Part shown: in pieces, positions 10,830-21,319 of the stretch
Position numbering within the stretch: position 1 is the first letter of the stretch
Layout: every line of letters begins with the position of its first letter
NCBI GenBank assembly: GCA_019648995.1
Contig: BLXT01003734.1
Location: 468,151 to 504,489 of the forward strand
DNA length: 36,339 bases
Direction of reading: 5' to 3'
DNA from: Plakobranchus ocellatus
Lineage: Eukaryota; Mollusca; Gastropoda; Plakobranchidae
Translations under genes and position numbers: made by a program
Notes under the pieces: generated by a model
Told to the model about the DNA's origin: nothing
The model's input: only the letters and a program-made list of their open reading frames with translations
Database searches by the model: none

Positions 10830-11345
10830 CACTCGTAACATATCTATAGGTTAATTTTAAACCTTATTTTCCTACCATTACCTCTAAGCTATAGCTTTTA
10901 TTCTAATTTTATGTATTATCAATTTCTGTCTATCTGGCACATGTTACAAAAAAAAAACAAAACAAAAACAAACAAACGCTGTATTTTTCTTCCCTTATTT
11001 CAGACTCATTTTTCTCGTTTTTCCTCCCCTTGCCTTCCTCCTTGTAATTTCATTAAAGAAAAAAAATTACATATCTGACATTTGCAATCAAATTCATCCC
11101 TGAAAGCTCAAATACCTGCATGTTTACTCTTGTTCAAAAGGGTATAAGTCAGCCTCAAGTAGACGTGAATCTGAAATTAGTAAGAAATTTTTTCGTGCTA
11201 AATTATGACTGTTAATTATTTTTAAACAATTAAGTTCATTGTGAACACTAATGTCCAATAAAGTCTAAGTAGCCGTTGTTCTTTAGTTCACCAGTGCTGC
11301 TAGGAAACTTCAGAGACAGAAAAGTTTAGTAATGTATTAGTGTGA
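10830..11345. other. AT-rich spacer between satellite and copy B
   Basis: A-rich stretches lie at 10948-10975 and 11055-11068. No gene, RNA or known repeat is recognised. Confidence 0.4.
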
Positions 11346-11980
11346 TCAGCCAAATATCTCTCTATATGCTATCTATCTTATATTCGACTTGATCTATTGC
11401 TCTTAAGGTTTGACTTGATCCATCATTGTAAAAATTTGACCAGCCAATCTCTAGACTTGACTCGATCCACATTTCTCTAGATTCAACTCGATCTATTCTC
11501 CCTGATCTTTCTTTGAAAACTAAAGAGGATCTGAACAATCTCAGACATTTACTTAATGCTGAAGATATCGTAATTTTCTGGCCAAACAAATAACAAAATG
11601 GATGGAGTGACCTAATTTTACAAACTGCTCGCATGGAAAATCGAATTCAAGTTATGATGTTGATCGGTAGCTTTTGATTTTGTATGTGTTATTATGTTTG
11701 TATTTACTATATCATGTGAGTTACCAGAAGACTCAATAAGTAGAACAAAAAATATATCTCTGGAGACTATGTTTCGCAATTAACTACACAATGATAGCAA
11801 TCGTATTCGTAAATATTGCATTATTCATTACAATGAACAAAAAGTTAAATAGCGTTTGTATCATCATTCTATTTACGAGAGTTGCATCAATTATTGCACT
11901 AGCAACAATATTAAAAAGAAGAAATCGAAGAGAATAGTAACAAAAATGTTACATTGAAAGAAATTTTAGAATAAGAAAAC
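11345..11980. other. Start of duplication copy B
   Basis: Degenerate CGACTTGATCTATTGCTCT-type words echo the 52-bp minisatellite at the start of copy A. Sequence homologous to 290-640 and 1240-1340 follows. No gene is seen. Confidence 0.5.
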
Positions 11981-12440
11981 ATCAGCAGCAACAGCAACAA
12001 AGAACTAAAGAAGAAACCAAAACAGCAGCAGTAGGAGCAAGAATAAAACGAGAACAGCAGCAGAACAGCAGCAACAGTAACAGCCTCAATAAGAACATCA
12101 GCAACACAAACACAACCGTAGCAATATCAGTCGCAGTAATAAGAAGACTATGATTTCAACAACAGTAACAGAAGGAACAACAAAAGCGATAGCAACAGCA
12201 ACAACAGCACTTATACAACATCTGTGACAGCAACAGCAACAACAGCACTTAACAACATCTGTGATAGCAACAGCAACAACAGCACTTATACAACATCTGT
12301 GATAGCNNNNNNNNNNNNNNNNNNNNNNNNNNNNNNNNNNNNNNNNNNNNNNNNNNNNNNNNNNNNNNNNNNNNNNNNNNNNNNNNNNAACAGCAACAAC
12401 AGCACTTATACAACATCTGTGACAGCGACAGAAAAAAACA
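11980..12440. repeat. CAR-rich tract with 38-bp tandem repeat around a gap
   Basis: Homologous to 1360-1690. Units of 37-38 bp (GATAGCAACAGCAACAACAG plus CACTTATACAACATCTGT) start at 12188, 12226, 12263 and 12301 and resume after the gap. They are specific to copy B. Confidence 0.85.
12307..12388. other. Assembly gap of 82 N
   Basis: The gap lies inside a 38-bp tandem repeat. The distance from the last unit start before it (12301) to the first complete unit end after it (12420) is 120, not a whole number of 37-38-bp units, so the gap size is probably an estimate. Confidence 0.95.
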
Positions 12441-14050
12441 AAAGCAGCAGGGGCAATAACAAAAAAAAAAACAAACCCAACAGTAACAATGTCAACAACA
12501 AGAATCATATTGCTATTATATAAACGAAGTAGGTCAGAGCACAGCCGTATCATATTACTTCCTCAATCTTTGATTACCTGATAACTTGAAAAAAAAATAT
12601 TTTTCCTGACACATCATCTTAAAAGTTTAACACCACGCATTGATCGACACATGGTTTTGCATCCTTGAACTCTGCTTCTATGAGCACACACACACACGCA
12701 AACAAACACACAGACACACACACAAGGATAAAACTAAACAGATAATCTGACAACAATAGGAAAATTATAAGAATGATATAGACTTAAGATGTGGTGGCAA
12801 AGCATAACAGGGAAATCGTAAGGTACATAAGAGCGCAGTGGATAAATTTGTCATTGCAAAAAAAAGTTACTTCATCCATATATGTGTGTTGTGCGCGCGA
12901 GTGTTATTTTAGCTTTTTGCAAGTTCTAACTCGAATAGGTATGCAGAGAAATATATTAAAAGTTTGTAAAAACTAGGAAAGAAAATGTTCACAGTCTAGT
13001 AAAACTTTAGCAGATCAATATTTTGCTATTATTAATTTATTTTTCCGTTCCTCCACATATGAATTTATAAAATTACGTTTCCCTAACTTTATTGTTCGAG
13101 AATCTCAAGCTCTAATATTTACGAGCTTGGCCAAGAAACGATAGCTGCTACCGAATCAATTACATTGGTAACTTACGCATATAAAATCTAGTCGCATAAG
13201 GCAGTATTGTTGAATAATTTAAAGGGGATTATGCAGCAAGAGAGTGCTGCGGTAACATAATATGTGTATTAGATAATATAAAGAACGAGCGTAGCTGCAT
13301 ATTAAAGTATTACGGATTTCCCATAATCCGGTACTAATTTTGCTTGTTTTTTTTTTCTTACGGGTGGTTTAAGGTGAAATAAGCCTACTTAATGATACTG
13401 CCACGTTATCACATCAGAAAAGTCAGGCTAGGAATTGTAACAAAAATTGTAGATTCCGCCAGTATCTCAGTTGCCAATGTAAGGCAAAGTCTTGCAAGAA
13501 TCAAAGTTAATTCATAATCACTCATAAGATTAATAAATAAACTTATAAATGGGCAAGATCGCCCTTCAGCAAACACAATTAAAGTATACAATATCTAATC
13601 ATAACTAGTTCTAAAACCTAAATTAAATATAGGGATGATAAGCATATCGTTAATGTAAATCAATTCTTGGATCCGACATATGGTTTGATTTTTGAGAAAA
13701 AAAAAATGTACTTCTTACTTGGTTTCTTGGCTGATTTATTAAAGCTTTGAAAGTGCGAAGTTTTAACTATAACGAGCACGACGCCCACTTGCTAAGGCGA
13801 ACAAGAGTAAGACAGAGACCTACCAGACTGCCCCAGCCAAGATTCACCAATCACAGCAGAGCTCCAGCTAGACCTATCGCCCAGTTCTGGCTAATCTAAC
13901 CTCGACCAGGCATTGCTCACTCCCTGTGACCTAGATTACTCGACACTTGTGTAATAACATCTCCTTACAAGCATGGTGTTAAAGTTTAGACGCCGTGTTC
14001 AAGAATCCTCTTCATCAATTGTGCATATTTTACGCAGCTTCATCTCTCAC
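12440..14050. other. Non-coding block of copy B conserved with copy A
   Basis: Homologous to 1770-1860 and 2190-3700, including a CA microsatellite at 12684-12724 and a single copy (13842-13873) of the 31-bp unit triplicated in A. No conserved frame is present. Homology ends near 14050. Confidence 0.6.
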
Positions 14051-14412
14051 GCACACTGTTTCACAATTCACCACCAACACACCATGGCTTGTGTGCAAAA
14101 AAAAAAAAAAAAAAAATAATTAATAAAAAGAGGAAGGAACAACAAAAGAAATTGTTTCTCATTTTCAATAAAATCCAGGGTTAACGGATGTATCCACACT
14201 GCTGTTTGTTGAAACATAAAAGAAGCAACTGACCTTCTTTCCAAGCAGGATGTCGCGATTATTATGAAATCAGAGGACATTTATTTGAACTCTTCTCTGT
14301 TCTTTCTCGTAAAATCGCAATTTCTCGTCTATGTGAAAAGAAGCGTGCACTAAATTATTTGCGAATTAGCAAATACAATGACAAGAACAAAAGGAGAAGA
14401 AGAAGAAAAATT

Positions 14413-14460
14413 ACGCTACTACTACTACTGCTACTGCTACTGCTTATGCTACTACTACTG

Positions 14461-14528
<68 letters not shown>

Positions 14529-14641
14529 GCTGCTGCCGCTGCTGCTGCTACTATTACTACTACTACTTCTACTATTACTACTACTACTACGACGACGACA
14601 ACGACTAATTCTACTACTACGACAATTGCTACTGCTACTTC
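14413..14641. repeat. (CTA)n microsatellite
   Basis: About 70 trinucleotides of CTA with CTG, CCG and CGA variants. Frames through it read poly-Leu, poly-Tyr or poly-Ser and are not genes. Confidence 0.97.
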
Positions 14642-14669
14642 CGCAGCCAGAGATGATAATAATTTTTGA

Positions 14670-15380
14670 CACTTAGTTTTGTTTCTTACTGGGAATTTTG
14701 TGTGAATGAGGAGTTCTTGATAGCCTCTGTGATTGGCTTGCTCACTGTTCTTTCCATCGTGATAGAGGAATAGAGTTGTTAGTCTTCAAATATCATAAAG
14801 AGTGGAATGGCTATGAGGGCATGAATTATCATTTTATCATAATTGACGGATAATCTTGAAAAATAAAAGATCCGTATATTTTTATGGGTGATGAATTTTG
14901 GAATTTTTATATGGGAAATGAGTCGAAAAAATAGTAGTCAATATCAATGTTAAGGAAGTGAAAACTGCCCCCTCCTCCCCAATCATGGCCACAAAAAAAA
15001 AAAAAAAAAATTTGATCTTGGAATTTATTTCCTGCATCAAATTAAAAATCCATATATCTGATAATTATATATGATGCATATTATATATGTATATGGTTAT
15101 CTGTATATCCTCAAATAGAGAGACAATAGAAAGATAAATAGATACATAGATAGACAGATAGACAGACAGAGAGGCATAGATAGATAGAGAGAAACAATGA
15201 GAGACAGAAGCAAAAAACAGAAAGAGGGAAAAAAAAACCAAAGAAGGAGAGTGTTAGAGATATCCAGTATGTAACCTCGATTTAAGTTTTGATATGTTAA
15301 GTCGTCCCACTCAAAAACTAAAGCACACAAAATATAACTATATGCGTATCTAAAGATGTGTAGTTGCATGCATTTGACTA
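14670..15380. other. Spacer without recognised genes
   Basis: AT-rich sequence with a poly-A run near 14993-15010 and a degenerate GATA/GACA patch at 15117-15190. Nothing else was recognised. Confidence 0.4.
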
Positions 15381-15399
15381 TGATCACTTTAGCACTGTC

Positions 15400-15675
15400 G
15401 AAGCTCCACTGTTAATGCACTTGAGATCACACTTACACGGCGATACTCGACCTGAGATCAAGTTATTCGCATTCAAACACTTTAAAAAGCGTTGTGTAAA
15501 GAGGGAGAGGAGAAAGCCGAACACATAGTGGATGCATTGTATACGCTTCTTGCATCTCCCCTCAAAACAATATTGCACCACAGCGTATCTTTCATCACAA
15601 AGCTCTATAGTGAAGAGAAGGACCTGGCACAGAGAACAGCCTTCATCAAGGAGTCCCTCTCAGCAATCTGACACA
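15400..15675 (+). pseudogene. Possible retroelement coding remnant
   Basis: Base composition rises and a short plus-strand frame ending at about 15671 reads ITKLYSEEKDLAQRTAFIKE then SLSAI and a stop. This resembles the helical region before the conserved N-G-Y-P stretch found in Penelope-like and related reverse transcriptases, but the match is short and no catalytic motif is present. Confidence 0.25.
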
Positions 15676-15679
15676 AAGA

Positions 15680-16380
15680 AAAGGACGAGGAATTAACGCT
15701 TTGTCACTTTTCATCACAAAGCCTCAATCCCGGGCCTCGCATAGATATACACACAATCGTTCACTGTCGTAAAGAATTGAATACACGCACAAAGTTAATT
15801 ACTTGCGTTAAGATCAAAAGTCGAACTAATTTTGCATGAGATTTGGAATCTATTGTGTGCGATGATCCAAAAATAAGTGCGAAATCAACACTGCATCAGT
15901 AAGGCGTCTTTCTAGTCTGCCCTCACACACTCACACCTGCAGACACGCGCACACAGACAAAGACAGAAGAAACACTACAATATGAATATGTTTGGGATTT
16001 CTGCTCCTAAACATGATATAAGATATTCTATCCGGTGCTGCGGATGCCAAGATAGCGCTACCACTGGATAGAAATAGTCAACTGTCAAGCCATAAATAAG
16101 TGAAGTATTAGTCAGTTCTCAAATATACAAACGTAGCCGTAATGAGGAAGCAGTCAATTGTTCTGTAGTTCAGAGTTAATACTAGTTATTTTTTTTTTTT
16201 AAAGAATTACTAAAAGTGTGTCATATGCAATGCTCAATACGGGTTTTTAAAATAGACACGTGTGCACAGAGTAACCAAAGCCATTAACTTTAAGAACACT
16301 TCAACAAACCAGAGACAAAGTGTTAGAGAGTAAGAGGAATATAATAGATTTGAGGCTCGGAGAAAACAGAGACAAAAAGA
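15680..16380. other. Spacer; possible LTR remnant at about 15980-16180
   Basis: The stretch around 16010-16170 (CCGGTGCTGCGGATGCCAAG, CCATAAATAAGTG, TATTAGTCAGTTCTC) has LTR-like composition and lies 1 kb before the Gypsy gag, but I found no second copy to prove an LTR. Confidence 0.25.
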
Positions 16381-16399
16381 TATATACACACATACACAT

Positions 16400-16469
16400 A
16401 TATCGAGAGAAAGAAAGGAACAGAAGAATAGAAAGATATCAAGAGGTAGAGAGGGTGAAAGAGAGAGAA

Positions 16470-16503
<34 letters not shown>

Positions 16504-16583
16504 AGAGATAGAGAGATAGAGATAGATAGATAGATAGAGAAGAATAGAGAGATATCAAGAGGTAGAGAGGGTGAAAGAGAGAG

Positions 16584-16635
<52 letters not shown>
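16400..16635. repeat. (GA)n array with an internal 116-bp duplication
   Basis: The phrase GATATCAAGAGGTAGAGAGG followed by GTGAAAGAGAGAG occurs at 16435 and 16551, so about 116 bp was duplicated within the array. The rest is nearly pure GA. Confidence 0.85.
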
Positions 16636-16637
<2 letters not shown>

Positions 16638-16639
16638 AG

Positions 16640-17140
16640 AGAAAATTTTATTCGTGTGCTATTCGGTTCTTTAGTGGAAATTGTAATGGGTAATGGGATT
16701 AAATACATATCTCCTACAGCCAACCTCTCTCTCTCTCCCCCTCTTCTGTCTCTCCATCCTCTTCTTCTCTTTCATATCCAGACTCTTTCGCTCTTCGTTG
16801 TTCCTCCCAGGCCCAACATGACTTTACAATTTGGTCACAGGCATAGCCATTAAATTTCTCGGTCTGAAATTCAATCACTGATAGAGATCTAGATGTTATA
16901 GAGTGTTGACACAGTTGTATCCGACTCTCAGCAAGAGACAAGCTAAGCACGGAAAGCTGCCTACTTGAAAATTTCAACCGCAGTAATTGTTGTTTGCTCA
17001 TTTCAGTGTTTTTTCTAAGAATTTTAGTATAAACTGTTGTTATCTGACGAATACGGTCTCGCATTAACCTTCAGGTAAAAAACCTGCCAGTGATAAAGCA
17101 CTAAAGAACCCTGAAAATTAATTTCTCTTTCCTCTGGGGC
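16640..17140. other. Spacer before the Gypsy remnant
   Basis: CT-rich at 16724-16800 and otherwise unremarkable. No recognisable gene. Confidence 0.4.
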
Positions 17141-17286
17141 ATATTGCCATGACGTTCCAAGGTGGCTCAGAGTCAACACAGGAATATTTTACTGCCTTCA
17201 GTTCACTAATGGCTGACTGACATAACGAGGGACGAGAGAATCACCATCTCGCTAACAGGCTGCTTTGTGAATGTCTCAATAAGGAA

Positions 17287-17314
17287 CCCCCCCCCCCCNN
17301 NNCCCCCCCCCCCC
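17287..17314. repeat. Poly-C run with NNNN inside the gag remnant
   Basis: Cs flank four Ns at 17299-17302, followed by a short CA run. This is a likely assembly or base-calling weak spot. Confidence 0.9.
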
Positions 17315-19130
17315 ACACACACACAGATTAAAAAACTACTTGCCCCATCCAAGATAGACTTGGATGAAGTGCTGCGGATAATGCAGGCGAACGAGTCTGC
17401 AACTCATTACTAGGTCGTCATCGAGGGGCAAATCGTGGTCCACAGGGTAGCAAGCAAGCCGTCTCCACAGAAGGTGACATTAGGCAACACACATGCTGAT
17501 CTTCACCAACTATGGTCACCGAGGTCATCATTCCAAAGATGCAACATGTCCCCCTGAATCAGACAAGGGCCTTTTAGAAAGCTAGGTCACTTCAAGAGGG
17601 TCCGTTGTGTTCAGCCTGCTGCCAAGCATGCACTTAACGTGATAAGCGAACACGAGCCCTTTACAACAACGTAATGTTGTTTCGTCCCGCCCTTTGAGCT
17701 TTACTGTGCATCATTTCCGTAATAACCATTCTACCCCCATCACTGCTGAGGTAGACACAGAGCACAAATTTTAGGTGTTACTGAAGCAACCTACAGGCAC
17801 CATTTTGCTCACCTACCACTACTGCCTGCCGCTTTGACAACACTGTCTTGTCTGGCCGCTCGCTGGGTCGCTTCCTGACTCAGGTCAAAAGCAAGAACCG
17901 AAGAGTTTGCGCAGAGTTCTACGTCCTGCTTCCTCGCTGTAGGATGTTATTGGCCAGAACCTCATCTCAGCTCTTGGTCTACAGATAGACGAAGCAACAA
18001 TGGAGATGCGCACAGTCACTTAGGAATTTATGGATATCACACAATAGTGTCCAAGTCTCTTGTCTCCAAGGAAATGGACACGCATCCTGACTGCCAGCAG
18101 GAGATTTGGAGACAGGTGTCCGGGACCGCTTTTCTCTCCCAAACTCCAATAACTTCTTCTTTGAATTCAAAGGCACCTCGGTGCAAGGCATGTTCCATTT
18201 TGAACTGGCAACAGACAGCCATCATCTCACCACAATATTGACACACCAGCGTCTTCGCCAATACAAACACCTGCCGATGACTCCCAAGGATTCCACCTCA
18301 GTTCGTCAACCCTTGGTTTCTCACCCTTTAGCGGACTGACCTGGTACATTCTCTTATATCGATGACCTCCTGATGATGGATCCACTCAATCGGAATATGT
18401 CAACAATCTTTGCATGGTTCTTTGGCGACTCAGAACTTGCAACTAGCCAAGTGAAATTTGCCATTTCAAAAGTTATATTCTGGGATATGCAATATCTGCC
18501 AATGGGATCCAGCCAGACACAAAAGTGTTCAGCGCATCTTGAATGCTTAAACTTTGAAAACTGTGAAGCAAACACAAAGTTTGTGGGCATTTGAAATATT
18601 GTTCATGGTTTATCATCAACTTAGCAACAACGAATGAGCCCCTCCGTCGGCTATCAAACATGTCTGATTCAGCTGGACTACTGTCTGTCAATCGGAGTTT
18701 GACAAGATCAAACACGCTATAACTAACACTGTGCACTCCTTCATCTTCGATCCCAATACCTCAACCTTCGTCACGACTGACACCTCCGACGTTTATTCGA
18801 CGTGAAATCATCAACCGAGCATGGTAGCATCTTGGCTACAGTGTTTCAATTCATATCCTCGGGATGGCCCGGCAAAAAGACACTGGCTTCCGAAAGTCAA
18901 CAGTTTTTGTTTTTCGCCGTTAGGGATAAGCTCCAAATAGAGGACCGGTGCCTGCTACGGGAACATCGCATCGTCCTTCCCACTGTTTCGCGCCGACGCT
19001 TTCTCGCCAAAGAACCACCCAGGTATTGTCCACATGAAGCGAAAATTTCGCCAGTCTTATTGGTGGCCAGGCCAAGACCTTGTCTTACATTCCCCGTTAG
19101 ATTGAAGAACAGGCTACGGTAGACAAAAAG

Positions 19131-19152
19131 NNNNCCCCCCCCCCCCCCCCCC
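19131..19152. repeat. NNNN plus poly-C run inside the integrase remnant
   Basis: Four Ns then 18 Cs, immediately after the integrase-like motif. Sequence to the right has no clear continuation of integrase, so the join may be artificial. Confidence 0.9.
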
Positions 19153-19509
19153 GTCACCTTCACTGAAAACTCTGCTCCCTGAAGGTCCACCACCCATAAT
19201 GAAATATGCCGTGTTGTGTAAAGAACACAAACCGTGTGAGAGAGGAACATCTGTGGGGAGGTTAACGCCAGTTATATTTTGTTTGTTTGTCATTTGATAC
19301 GAACCCCATCATGTGATGTATGGCTCAGTCTACATCCTCCCCGTTGATCGTAACATGAACTAGTTGTCCAGACATGGGTTCTATTGATTCCTGTTATAAC
19401 TCTACGATCTCTAAACCGCCTATGTATCTTACAAGGAGTGAAAGAAAAATCAAAAGATGGTGAGGAGTGAGAGAAAATAGAGCCACACAAACCGAGAGAC
19501 AGAAAGGTT

Positions 19510-19560
19510 GATGAGAGAGAGAGAGAAGGAGAGAGAGAGAGAGAGAGAGAGAGTCGAGAG
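19510..19560. repeat. (GA)n microsatellite
   Basis: A GA run with minor interruptions. It ends shortly before homology to copy A resumes at 19628. Confidence 0.9.
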
Positions 19561-19759
19561 AGTCTAATAGAGAAAAAATAGAGAGCGAGAGAGAAATATC
19601 ATTTCTAGCGGTAAAATAGATTGTCTCATGCAAATCAATTCGATTGAGCGGGTTTCTGTATCCACGTAAAAATGTTCTAAAAATATATATCTTGATCCTA
19701 AAAGATAAACCAACCTCTTGGACACAAAATCAATAGCAATTCTTTTTTTATCAAAATGT

Positions 19760-20510
19760 TAATTATTGGTGCTGTTCGGAGTTTTTGTTGCTCTAACAAT
19801 TAAGAAATCACTTTAAATGATAACTGCGCTATATATTTGAAAAGCATATATTTTTTAAATCAATACTTAGAATCGTAGAATTATTCTTCGATCTTTTTTA
19901 TTTCGGCTTTTACCGATAAACGTTCTGTAATGATATACACGGCAAACATATAACAAAAGCCCACTCGCCATTAATTACAATGTCAAAATTTTAGGACTAA
20001 AATTATTATTTAGTCNNNNAAAAAAAAAAAAAAAAAAACCCGGTTACTTTTCCTTTTCCGCTCTCGACATGCTTTTTTTTTTTCATTCATCAAAAGTTTT
20101 TTTTTACAAGCCGCCACCCGGGCTGCCTTTCAAGATTCCTTCCTCCATCGGGTTTTGCCGTATTTGTTACAGCCGACAATCTGACGGTACAGCAGACAGG
20201 AAGCATATCTGTAACAAACCTATGGGACGCTCAAACACAACAGTAGAACAGTCAGACCCAGTCGACAATACGCGGTCGTATACTTGCTGTGCACACACTG
20301 TTAACCTAGCAGGTCGTGTGTGACCCAGTCGACAATACGCGGTCGTATACTTGCTGTACACACACTGTTGACCTAGCAGGTCGTGTGTGACAAGGAAGGT
20401 ATTCGACTTGATTTTATGCGCGGCGCCGACTTGCACAAATTCAAAAAAGAAAAAAAAACAATAAAAAAACTGTACTTTACGTACTACAAAGCTGATCTTT
20501 GCGATATATA
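19760..20510. mobile_element. 0.75-kb insertion in copy B, unclassified
   Basis: Copy A is continuous from 4680 to 4700, where B carries this extra block. It includes NNNN plus poly-A (20016-20038), a GC-richer stretch (20100-20430) and a 67-bp tandem duplication. No protein domain was recognised, and no terminal inverted repeats were found. Confidence 0.5.
20255..20391. repeat. 67-bp tandem duplication
   Basis: Two head-to-tail units start at 20255 and 20322 with GACCCAGTCGACAATACGCG and end in AGGTCGTGTGT. I count only two or three differences between them, so it is recent. The unit contains GTCGAC and GTATAC palindromes. Confidence 0.95.
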
Positions 20511-21046
20511 AGTTGACGCCACTTCTTTCATCCTTTAGTAATGAGAAACAAAGAACTAGCTGTTGTCTGCAGGACAAAAGGAATGCAAAAACAACTACAT
20601 CGAAATTTGCGGAAAATATTGAATCAAGTAGGGGATATTACCTTTCATACAATGCTGAAGATGAGCAGATGAGTCTTCAAACAATCCTAGCAATTTTTCT
20701 ATAACTCATCATATTAAAAGTTGGACTCTTTAAAGAGACAAGCCACTTTAACAAAAATTGAAAATCCTTGTTTTTCAACCTCATTTTCATTTTTTTTGCC
20801 GTTGATTTTTCTCTCCCCTCGTTCGCCACACCCTTTCGTTATCTCTCTTAGTCTTTCTCTATCTGTGTTTTTCTCGAAGTCTCTATTTCTCTCTCTCTCT
20901 ATTACTCCCTCTGTTTTAGACCCCCTCTTTCTCAGACTCTGGTTTTTTCCCATTCCTCTTGTTTGAAAAGGTCACTAAACGCTTAACATGTTTCAAAATT
21001 CTTTTTTTTCCAAAAGCTTTTTGGACAGAAATCAAGATTTTGAAGG

Positions 21047-21047
<1 letters not shown>

Positions 21048-21073
<26 letters not shown>
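21048..21073. repeat. (GA)n microsatellite
   Basis: A pure GA run in copy B. Confidence 0.9.
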
Positions 21074-21077
<4 letters not shown>

Positions 21078-21319
21078 ACATTCGCTCAGGCCTATATACT
21101 TTGATCCACAGTTATCGTGTTTTTTTTTTAATTGCACGTTTTAATTGCTGATCGTAAGGCCAATCAATGATATAAAAACGAAAAAAGGAGGGATGAAGGG
21201 TGGAGGGTGGAGGAGTCGCTTGGAAAAGAGGGGAGGGGGAGAGGAAGGAATGAAAGATGCAGGGAGAGAGTGAGGGGATTTTAAATATCAGAAACATAAA
21301 TCATCGAAATGTACGTGAG

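Larger units (their letters stand above)
17149..19200 (+). pseudogene. Decayed Ty3/Gypsy-type gag-pol remnant
   Basis: Plus-strand fragments in the canonical gag, protease, RT, RNase H, integrase order, broken by many stops and frameshifts. Gag: a short ATG frame at 17149, then DEVLRIMQANESA at 17362-17400, and zinc-knuckle-like remnants at 17509-17615 (HRGHHSKDATCP, GHFKRV) with key Cys replaced. Protease-RT linker: CAEFYVLLPRCRMLLAR near 17909. RT: HFELATDSHHLTT near 18190 and YIDDLL at 18355-18372. RNase H start: FDPNTSTFVTTDTS near 18750. Integrase zinc-binding entry: HPGIVHMKRKFRQSYWWPG at 19016-19072. RNase H runs into integrase with far too little sequence between, so an internal deletion is likely. 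Two poly-C/N runs interrupt it. LTRs are not proven. Confidence 0.85.
14060..19600. mobile_element. Composite insertion in copy B, first block
   Basis: This stretch interrupts homology to copy A (A resumes at about 4556, B at about 19628). It holds a CTA microsatellite, poly-A runs (14099-14116 and 15000), a GA array, a short retroelement-like snippet and a decayed Ty3/Gypsy gag-pol. It is probably several events rather than one. No flanking target duplication was identified. Confidence 0.5.

Noticed and set aside
14355..14676. Poly-Ser, poly-Leu and poly-Tyr frames
   Set aside because: All three come from the CTA trinucleotide array read in different frames and strands.
16014..16180. 5' LTR of the Gypsy remnant
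   Set aside because: The composition is suggestive, but no matching 3' LTR, primer-binding site or target duplication could be found by eye. It is kept only as a remark.
18897..19250. 117-codon minus-strand frame
   Set aside because: It is the antisense shadow of the plus-strand RNase H/integrase remnant and runs through Ns.
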